Shown piece after piece: positions 58,055 to 64,000 of a stretch of 64,000 nucleotides of DNA. Both the position numbers and the translations under genes were made by a program. This DNA is from JALYYC01 sp963795805 (GTDB taxonomy: Bacteria > Chloroflexota > Dormibacteria > CF-121). Positions within the stretch are counted from its first letter, which is position 1. Every line of letters begins with the position of its first letter. The stretch is from NCBI GenBank assembly GCA_963795805.1, contig CAWCIV010000004.1:992001-1056000 (forward strand). Reading direction: 5' to 3'. The notes beneath the pieces were generated by a model. It saw nothing but the letters and a program-made list of their open reading frames with translations, had not been told where the DNA came from and searched no databases.

Positions 58055-59641
58055 GTGTCAACGAAAGTGGAACATCCAAGGGTCTTTACGCGAGCGAGTT
58101 CGGGCCTTGTCCGGCAGGTAGGAACGCTGGACACGACCTTCTACGGGATGATGCAGATTGGGATTCCCTACATCATCTTCATCATCGGATCCTGGGTCCT
58201 TTACCCCGGGTCGTCGATGGAGCTCGCGACCGCGATTACCATCGTCGCCTCGGTCTGTCTTGGGATCACGTATGCGCTCTATAGCGCCGTCTACCCACGA
58301 TCGGGCGGCGAGTACGTTTTCCTGTCTCGAACCGTTCACCCCGCCTACGGGTTCGTCGTCAGCTTCCTGCAGGTTTTCTGGCAAGCCTTCTATTTCGGGA
58401 TCACTGGGGCTTTCTGGGCGATTTACGGATGGTCGCCGCTCTTCACCACGCTGGGTCTGCAGTTGAAGAATCAAACGCTGACGAGCATCGGGACATTCTT
58501 CGGAAGCCCCTGGGGCATCTTCATCACCGGACTCGTGATGGTCCTCTTCCTCGGGGGCCTGCTCTATCGCGGAGCGAAGGGGTACTTTTCGTTCCAGCGC
58601 TGGTCCGTCTGGATCGCGCTCGGCAGCGTAGCCCTCGTCATCATCGTGCTGGCGCTCACCGCGACCGGGGTCTTCAACTTCAAGGGGAGCTTTGACAGCC
58701 TCGCCGGGTCCGGCGCGTACGACAAGGTCATCGCCACCGCGAAGGGAGCCGGGACCGATCTGAACCCGGGGTTCAGCCTCGGCTCGACCATGAATTTTCT
58801 CATCTGGCCCGCCTTCTCGATCCTCTTTGCAATCAACTCGGTTTCGTTCAGTGGGGAGATCAAGAACGTCAAGCGAGGCCAGCTCTTCGGGATCACCGGC
58901 GCCATGGTCTGGGCCGGCCTGATCATGATCGCGCTCATGTTCTTCATTCGGTCGGCGGTCGGCGATCAGTTCCTGCTCGCCGCCAGCTCAATCGGCAGCA
59001 AGTTCCCACTGCCGATTTCGCCCTGGCTCAACCTACTCGCCTCGATCGCGACCAACAATTGGGTCCTGACGATCCTCATGAACCTCTACGTGCTGTTGCT
59101 GATCCCGTATGCGGGCGGCGCTGGCGCGCTTTATTCCTCACGGGCGCTGATGGCCTGGGGCCTCGACGGCATCGCGCCTGAAAAGGTTGCCGATGTCTCG
59201 GAGCGATACCACTCGCCGGGATGGGCCATTCTCGTCTCGGTCGTGATCGCCATCGTCGCGCTGACGCTCTACGCATTCACCACGTTAGTCGCAACGCTTT
59301 CGGGCCTGATCGGGTTCGCTACCGCGTTCTGCCTGACGTCGCTGGCTGCCGTCGTCTTCCCGATGTGGAGGAAGGACGTCTATGAGGGCTCACCTGCCGC
59401 GATGACGTTCGCGGGCCTGCCGCTCATTTCGGTGGCCGCGATCGTAGCCAGCGTGACTCTGTTGTGGGTCATCTACCGGGCAATCGTGGACGCTGCCTTC
59501 GGTGCAAATACCGCCTTCTCGCTCTGGCTGAACATCGGCGTAATCGTCGCCGCGGTCGTCTGGTACTTCGTCGCAAGGGCGTACCGGCTCCGTCAGGGCA
59601 TCGACGTCGCGGAGCGGTACAAGGAGATCCCGGTCGAGTAG
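58055..59641 (+). CDS. APC-superfamily amino acid permease
   Basis: A 528-aa transporter with about 12 helices starting at GTG 58055, with AGGGAGGG ahead. The early block YGMMQIGIPYIIF, the SGGEYVFLSRTVHPAYGF loop (the APC consensus G-x-x-Y-x-x-L), and a later helical set fit the amino acid-polyamine-organocation family. With the amidase directly behind it (stop and start adjacent), it probably imports an amino acid, amide or polyamine that the amidase hydrolyses. Confidence 0.93.
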   Translation: MSTKVEHPRVFTRASSGLVRQVGTLDTTFYGMMQIGIPYIIFIIGSWVLYPGSSMELATAITIVASVCLGITYALYSAVYPRSGGEYVFLSRTVHPAYGFVVSFLQVFWQAFYFGITGAFWAIYGWSPLFTTLGLQLKNQTLTSIGTFFGSPWGIFITGLVMVLFLGGLLYRGAKGYFSFQRWSVWIALGSVALVIIVLALTATGVFNFKGSFDSLAGSGAYDKVIATAKGAGTDLNPGFSLGSTMNFLIWPAFSILFAINSVSFSGEIKNVKRGQLFGITGAMVWAGLIMIALMFFIRSAVGDQFLLAASSIGSKFPLPISPWLNLLASIATNNWVLTILMNLYVLLLIPYAGGAGALYSSRALMAWGLDGIAPEKVADVSERYHSPGWAILVSVVIAIVALTLYAFTTLVATLSGLIGFATAFCLTSLAAVVFPMWRKDVYEGSPAAMTFAGLPLISVAAIVASVTLLWVIYRAIVDAAFGANTAFSLWLNIGVIVAAVVWYFVARAYRLRQGIDVAERYKEIPVE

Positions 59642-61054
59642 GTGTCGGTGCAGCCCGACATGGGGCTCGCGTTTCTCAGCGCGAGCGACCAGGCGGACCT
59701 GGTTTTTTCGCGGAAAGTCTCCGCGACCGAATTGTTGCGTCTTCACATTGAGCGGGTTGAGCGGCTAAATCCCAGGCTCAATGCCGTCGTGACGCTCGAC
59801 CTCGAACGCGCAACCGAGCGCGCCGCCGAGGCCGATGCGGCGACCGCGCGCCGAGACCGCTGGGGGCCGCTGCACGGCGTGCCGATCACGCTGAAAGATA
59901 CGCACGCAACGGCGGGGATTCGAACAACGGCGGGATATCCGCCACTGCGAGACTACGTGCCGGCAGCCGATGCGACGGTCACGGCTCGCCTCAAGGCAGC
60001 CGGGGCGATCCTCTTCGGTAAGACGAACACCTCGCTGCTGGCTTTCGACCAGCAGACTGTCAATCCAATCTTCGGCCGAAGCAACAACCCCTGGGACCTC
60101 AGCCGGACCACCAGTGGCTCAAGCGGAGGCGCGGTAGCCGCGCTTGCCGCCGGTTTGACCGCGCTTGATCTGGGAAGCGACGCCGGCGGGTCGATCCGGA
60201 TCCCGGCGCATTTCTGCGGCGTCTATGGGCTGAAGCCCACCTTCGGCATGGTCTCGCAGGAGGGCCACATCCCCGACCTGCCGGGCATGCCTCGACTTGA
60301 TCGAGTGCTCTCGACCAGCGGGCCGCTGGCTCGATCGCTTGACGACCTGGCGATCGCCCTCCGCCTGATTGCCGGTCCCGATGGGAAGGACACCACGCTG
60401 CCGCCGATCCGCCTTGGTGAAGCGAATACCGTCGATCTCCGCCACCTCAGGCTTGCCTGGTCGCCGACGTTCCCGGCGGTCCCAGTGGCGAAAGAGATTG
60501 GCCAAAGACTGGAGGCTTTGGCAGCCCGGTTGACGCAGGCGGGCGCGCGGGTCGAGCAGGCGTTGCCGCCCGTCAGCTTTGATGAGCAGTGGGCATGTTT
60601 CCAGACGATCTCGCGCTCGACCTGGCAGCTGCGCGCACGGCTGGGCGGAATCCCCGAGGTCGACGACGGCCAGCCTGAACCATCGCTCGAAGCCGTGGCT
60701 CTGGCCATGGATGTTCGCGACCGAATTACCGCGCGATGGGAGGAGTTCTTCACCCAGTGGGATGCGCTCCTGTGCCCGCCCTCCATGACGGTGGCTTACC
60801 CCCACTGTGCGCCTGGCAGCCCGATCATGGTCGATGACACCGCGGCACGCTATGACGAGGAATGCCGTCACTGCTACGAGTTCAACCTGACCGGCCATCC
60901 CGCGCTGGTCAGCCCACTGGCCCTCACCGCGGAAGGCCTGCCAATCGGCATCCAGATGGTCTCGGCGCGGTGGGCCGATGAGCGGTTACTGGCGATTGCC
61001 AACAGCATCTCGCCGTACCTTCCAGGCTTCAGCCCGCCAGCTGCTTTCGCGTGA
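59642..61054 (+). CDS. Amidase (amidase signature family)
   Basis: A 470-aa amidase; the GTG directly follows the permease stop. The Ser-cisSer-Lys triad is complete: Lys85 (ITLKDTHAT), cis-Ser160 in TSGSSGG and nucleophile Ser184 in GSDAGGSIRIP. The family cleaves carboxylic amides and also forms GatA; here there is no gatB or gatC, so GatA is unlikely. Coupling to the APC permease suggests use of imported amides as carbon and nitrogen source. Confidence 0.92.
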   Translation: MSVQPDMGLAFLSASDQADLVFSRKVSATELLRLHIERVERLNPRLNAVVTLDLERATERAAEADAATARRDRWGPLHGVPITLKDTHATAGIRTTAGYPPLRDYVPAADATVTARLKAAGAILFGKTNTSLLAFDQQTVNPIFGRSNNPWDLSRTTSGSSGGAVAALAAGLTALDLGSDAGGSIRIPAHFCGVYGLKPTFGMVSQEGHIPDLPGMPRLDRVLSTSGPLARSLDDLAIALRLIAGPDGKDTTLPPIRLGEANTVDLRHLRLAWSPTFPAVPVAKEIGQRLEALAARLTQAGARVEQALPPVSFDEQWACFQTISRSTWQLRARLGGIPEVDDGQPEPSLEAVALAMDVRDRITARWEEFFTQWDALLCPPSMTVAYPHCAPGSPIMVDDTAARYDEECRHCYEFNLTGHPALVSPLALTAEGLPIGIQMVSARWADERLLAIANSISPYLPGFSPPAAFA

Positions 61055-61066
61055 AATCTACCCTGA

Positions 61067-61906
61067 TCAGGTAGCCGCAATTAGGGCCACCGCAACGACG
61101 GCCAAGACCGCTCCCGCTGCCTGCAGCACGGTCATCCGCTCTCGAGTGAAGATTCGAGCGCAGAGAACCGTAAAGGCCGGATAGAAGGAGGTGAGCAGCG
61201 CGGTCAGCGATAAGAGACCGTGGAAGGTCGCAAAGAGATAGAGGACGACGCCGACGCCATCAAAGGATCCGCCGACGCCGATCAGGCGCCAGGTTGGGCG
61301 GCGCGGCACAATCGAGACCCGGCTGACCAGGGCATAGCCAAGGGCCGTGACCGCCGAGCCGAGGCGGCTGCTCAAGAACGCGGTGACCCCCGAGGCGCTA
61401 CCCGCGTGAACCAGGATGAAAAAGAGTCCGAAGCAGGCGCCGGCAACGATCGCCAGGCCCAATGCAGCCCGGACTCCACCGGCCGCTTCGCGATCGCCCC
61501 AGTTGATCAGCGCGATCGCCAGCAGACCGAGGCCGATGCCGCCGAACTGGCCGAGATGCAACCGATCGCCACTGAAGAGGCCAACGATCGTGGGCAATCC
61601 CGCCGCAACGACCGCCGTGATGGGTGCGACGACGCCAATCAAGTTCAGCATCATCGCGCGGTAGAAGAGGATGAGCCCGAACCCACCGATCGTGCCACCC
61701 ATGAAGGCAAAGACGGTTGACTGAGTGCTCCAGTGCAGGGGCAAAAGCCAGAAGGCCAGGGGAAGCGCGACCAGGCCGCACAGCTCGATGCCCATGGTGA
61801 CACTCGGCGGCGGCGTGCGCCTGGCCGCCAATCCTCCAGTGAAGTCGGCGATCCCGAGGGTTGCCGCCGATCCCAGCGCGGAGGCGGGTGAGAGGAGCGG
61901 ACTCAT
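61067..61906 (-). CDS. EamA/DMT-family transporter
   Basis: A 279-aa protein with about ten transmembrane helices in two EamA repeats (first ending near residue 133, second from 148). The ATG overlaps the stop of the TOPRIM gene (ATGA, 61903-61906), so the two are co-translated. Drug/metabolite transporters of this kind export amino acids, nucleobases or sugars; direction and substrate cannot be told here. Its 3' end is 12 bases from the convergent amidase. Confidence 0.9.
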   Translation of the reverse strand: MSPLLSPASALGSAATLGIADFTGGLAARRTPPPSVTMGIELCGLVALPLAFWLLPLHWSTQSTVFAFMGGTIGGFGLILFYRAMMLNLIGVVAPITAVVAAGLPTIVGLFSGDRLHLGQFGGIGLGLLAIALINWGDREAAGGVRAALGLAIVAGACFGLFFILVHAGSASGVTAFLSSRLGSAVTALGYALVSRVSIVPRRPTWRLIGVGGSFDGVGVVLYLFATFHGLLSLTALLTSFYPAFTVLCARIFTRERMTVLQAAGAVLAVVAVALIAAT

Positions 61907-62556
61907 GATGGATGCGGGGGGGACGTCGCGAGGTGAGCGAGGAGGCGGTCGAGCGGGGGTGGGACCCGCCTGAGGTCCATCGCGTCGACCAGCGCCCGCG
62001 CGTACTGGGCCTTGCGGCCGGAGTGCGTGCCCATGAAACGCCGGAGCTGCTTTTCGATCGGTCGGCCCTGCTGCGCCGGCTGACGCTGAAAGGTGCGGAA
62101 CGGTCTCAGCTCGCCCTGGACCTCGATGACCTGTTCGACGGCGGTGGCGCCAAGGGACCGGATCAATTCGTCCTCGAGGTCATCGACGCAGACGTAGAAG
62201 CCCAATCGCTCGAGATCGCCGCGCGCGAGGTTGGAGCCGAATCCCGCCCGCTCGAGCGCCCGCCGGAAGTAGCCCTCCTCCCCCGCATCGGACAGTCCCG
62301 CAAGGCGGACGTCGTACCCCTGCGGTCCAAAGAGATGGATGAACGAGCCGATGGCCTGGGCGCCGCGGATTGGCACGATGGAGATGCGTTCGGCGTCCAG
62401 ATTTCGATCCCGGCGACGAGCCAGGGTCTCGAGAGCGACCTGGTCGCTGAACCCCTCGACGATCACAACGGTCCGTCGGCGTAACGCCTCAGCCTCCTCT
62501 CGCGACATGAAGCGCGAGAGACGGCGAGCGGGATCCTTAAGACCCAAGCCGGGCAA
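61903..62556 (-). CDS. Stand-alone TOPRIM-domain protein (OLD-like)
   Basis: I choose TTG 62556, placed behind an AGGAGCAGGAG stretch and just after the membrane gene stop; the frame is open further, to 62835, only over the upstream gene. The 217-aa product has a TOPRIM core: VVIVEGFSDQVAL (Glu), then GLSDAGEEGYF in the place of the usual DxD, and a basic C-terminus (KQLRRFMGTHSGRKAQYA). OLD-family nucleases normally have an ABC-type ATPase ahead of TOPRIM; here it is absent. The DxD position is weak (one Asp). Possible nuclease or nucleic-acid binding role. Confidence 0.65.
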   Translation of the reverse strand: MPGLGLKDPARRLSRFMSREEAEALRRRTVVIVEGFSDQVALETLARRRDRNLDAERISIVPIRGAQAIGSFIHLFGPQGYDVRLAGLSDAGEEGYFRRALERAGFGSNLARGDLERLGFYVCVDDLEDELIRSLGATAVEQVIEVQGELRPFRTFQRQPAQQGRPIEKQLRRFMGTHSGRKAQYARALVDAMDLRRVPPPLDRLLAHLATSPPHPS

Positions 62557-62579
62557 GAGACTCGACCAGCTCCTGCTCC

Positions 62580-63071
62580 TCAGAAGGGCTTCATCAGCAT
62601 CAGCCAGAGCAGCAGGAGGAGCGCCGCGATGCCGATGGCGGCGACGATTTCGGGGCGGCGCGAGTCGAGCAGGGCCAGGACCTCGGCGTCCGGGGCGCGT
62701 TCGACAGGACCGGACTTGCCGCGCCCCCGTCCGCGCAAGCCCAACGCTTCGCGCAACGTCCGGTAATAGGGGGACGCTACGCCGAACATGGCGAAGGTGA
62801 CCAGGATCAGGATGGCGATCGCCGCCCAGATCCATCCACGGCCGAACCAGTGACCGGAAAAGCCGGCCAATATGCCGGAGATCACCAGGATCCAGAAGAA
62901 GGGGTACATCAAGGTATTGGTGAGCTCCGCCAGCTGGATCAGGGCGGAAACGGTCTGGACGTTGCGCTCACGGCGGACGCGGAACGAGATAAAGGCGGCG
63001 CCGCCATGGGAAAACACGAAACCAAGCACTGCGGCCACATGGATGAACACCAGCCATGGATAGATTTGCAT
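62580..63071 (-). CDS. DUF2269-like integral membrane protein
   Basis: From ATG 63071, 163 aa with four transmembrane helices: YPWLVFIHVAAVLGFVFSHGG, then FFWILVISGILAGF, then IWAAIAILILVTFAMFG, and the C-terminal AAIGIAALLLLLWLMLM. The first helix with an early His and the overall four-helix pattern resemble DUF2269/CopD-like membrane proteins. Function unknown. The upstream in-frame codons read as shadow. Confidence 0.72.
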   Translation of the reverse strand: MQIYPWLVFIHVAAVLGFVFSHGGAAFISFRVRRERNVQTVSALIQLAELTNTLMYPFFWILVISGILAGFSGHWFGRGWIWAAIAILILVTFAMFGVASPYYRTLREALGLRGRGRGKSGPVERAPDAEVLALLDSRRPEIVAAIGIAALLLLLWLMLMKPF

Positions 63072-63135
63072 CGTCCTTACGAGTCTACGGCCCGCGCCAG
63101 GTGCTTGCGTGGTTGAATAGTGGGACCCAAAGAGG

Positions 63136-63142
63136 AAGGAGG
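63136..63142 (+). promoter_or_regulatory. Strong ribosome binding site AAGGAGG
   Basis: A full anti-SD complement nine bases before the GTG at 63152, deciding that the micro-ORF there is probably translated. Confidence 0.6.
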
Positions 63143-63151
63143 ACAACGACG

Positions 63152-63238
63152 GTGCGCAGATGGCCTCGCCTCGTTGCCGGCACCATGCTGGCGCTCGCGG
63201 CTTCGACCAGCGGTGTCTCGTCGCAGGCATATCCGTAA
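63152..63238 (+). CDS. Secretory micro-ORF, 28 aa
   Basis: GTG 63152 to TAA: a basic start (MRRWPRLVAG), a short hydrophobic core (TMLALAAS) and a small-residue end (STSGVSSQAYP), like a signal peptide with almost nothing behind it. A strong Shine-Dalgarno precedes it. It may be a leader peptide for murI, a secreted micropeptide, or the relic of a longer exported protein; no continuation is found in the other frames. Confidence 0.4.
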   Translation: MRRWPRLVAGTMLALAASTSGVSSQAYP

Positions 63239-63256
63239 GGGCCGTGACCACGAACC

Positions 63257-64000
63257 CTGAATAGGCAAGGCCTGGCAACCGGCGATGGCGTCGCGAGCGG
63301 CCCGATTGGCATCTTCGATTCCGGCGTGGGCGGCCTGTCCGTGCTCCAGGAAATTCGCCGTGAGCTGCCCGCGGAGGATCTGATCTATGTGGCGGACTCG
63401 TCGCACGTCCCGTACGGGAACAAGCCAGCGGAGTACATCCGCCGGCGGTCGATGACGCTCACCAAGTTCCTTCTCGACCAGGGCGCCAAAGCCATCGTGG
63501 TTGCCTGCAATACCGCCACGGCGGCGGCCGCGGCACATCTCCGCCGGCACCTCGACGTCCCGGTGATCGCGATGGAGCCGGCTGTCAAGCCGGCGGCTGC
63601 CGCCACGCGTCGTGGGGTGGTGGGTGTGCTGGCCACCGAGGGGACGATTCGGAGCGCGCAAATGGCGGCGCTGCTCGAACGGTTCGGCAAGGGCATCGCT
63701 GTGGTCACGCAACCCGGGATCGGGTTGGTCGAGCAGGTCGAAGCCGGGGATCTGGACGGGCCCGCGACCCGCCGGCTGGTGGAGAAACATACCGCGCCAC
63801 TGCTCGAGGCGTCCGCCGACACAATCGTTCTGGGGTGCACCCATTACGCCTTCATTCGGCCGCTCATCGCGGACGTGGTCGGGCCAGAGGTGGTCCTGAT
63901 CGAGACCGGTCCAGCGGTCGCTCGTCAGGTACGTCGCGTGCTGGATACCAACGGCCTTCTCAACCCGGCCGCCCGAAAGGGCGCTGAAGCCTTCTGGACC
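63257..64000 (+). CDS. murI: Glutamate racemase (partial, unusual start)
   Basis: The visible 248 codons show a racemase: IGIFDSGVGGLSVL (Asp and Ser), the catalytic Cys in VACNTATAA and the second in LGCTHYAFI; the 3' end is cut by the window edge. It supplies D-glutamate for peptidoglycan. In this frame a stop lies at 63245-63247 and no ATG, GTG or TTG occurs before the catalytic region: only CTG 63257, CTG 63272 or ATT 63305. The next in-frame GTG (63326) would remove the catalytic Asp. Alternatively an ATG at 63285 sits in the neighbouring frame and a one-base indel would restore it. Confidence 0.85.
   Translation, partial: MNRQGLATGDGVASGPIGIFDSGVGGLSVLQEIRRELPAEDLIYVADSSHVPYGNKPAEYIRRRSMTLTKFLLDQGAKAIVVACNTATAAAAAHLRRHLDVPVIAMEPAVKPAAAATRRGVVGVLATEGTIRSAQMAALLERFGKGIAVVTQPGIGLVEQVEAGDLDGPATRRLVEKHTAPLLEASADTIVLGCTHYAFIRPLIADVVGPEVVLIETGPAVARQVRRVLDTNGLLNPAARKGAEAFWT

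Noticed and set aside
59642..61054. Amidase as GatA of tRNA amidotransferase
   Set aside because: No gatB or gatC nearby and the gene is joined to a permease; length and context fit a catabolic amidase.

Overview
The window is 64 kb of dense, high-GC bacterial chromosome with short intergenic gaps and no prophage, insertion sequence or CRISPR array. WhiA, SecG, Lgt, a gap-pgk-tpi-gpmI operon, a DUF222/HNH protein, an F420-type luciferase-like oxidoreductase and many GTG, TTG or apparently leaderless starts suggest a monoderm Terrabacteria lineage, perhaps a soil Chloroflexota or Dormibacterota relative. This placement is inference from gene content. Genes are tightly coupled: at least ten junctions are 4-base NTGA stop/start overlaps.

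Layout. (1) Bases 1-8864, minus strand: one operon for an envelope system, running exported 823-aa protein, ABC ATPase (split by a frameshift), ABC-2 permease, Gly/Ser-rich membrane protein, MoxR ATPase, DUF58 protein and BatA-like VWA protein (cut by the left edge). (2) 8975-10515: tRNA-Leu(CAA), an ECF sigma factor and its zinc-finger anti-sigma. The sigma gene and the envelope operon share a GGAAC/CGTCTAA promoter signature, so the sigma factor probably controls both. (3) 10512-24210: DUF151 nuclease-like protein, polA, mutM, PAP2 phosphatase, HNH protein, then uvrB-uvrA-uvrC and a tiny ClpX-type zinc-finger protein; largely DNA repair. (4) 24203-33459: lgt, whiA, the glycolytic operon, a PLD lipoprotein, secG and a peptide-binding protein.

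(5) 33467-43889: tRNA-Leu(CAG), a transglutaminase-like protein, a small orphan gene behind an operator-bearing promoter, a two-component system, a frameshifted MFS transporter, malate dehydrogenase, PEP carboxykinase, DedA, a frameshifted PAP2 protein and a cardiolipin-synthase-like PLD. (6) 43886-50776: YtrA-type GntR, a zinc-ribbon miniprotein, LLM oxidoreductase, MerR-like HTH, leucyl aminopeptidase, GNAT, an orphan substrate-binding lipoprotein, tRNA-Cys and a triple-rhodanese sulfurtransferase. (7) 50812-61054: an apparent catabolic region with aminotransferase, nucleotidyltransferase-like protein, SDR, sugar-acid-type IlvD/Edd dehydratase, D-2-hydroxyacid dehydrogenase, FadR-type GntR with a palindrome over its own start, metallophosphoesterase, APC permease and amidase. 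(8) 61067-64000: EamA transporter, lone TOPRIM protein, DUF2269-like membrane protein, a secretory micro-ORF and murI (cut by the right edge).

Three genes carry single-frame breaks, and two essential genes (pgk, murI) have no well-placed ATG, GTG or TTG start. Either this lineage uses CTG starts and tolerates breaks, or the assembly carries a few indels; raw reads would decide.
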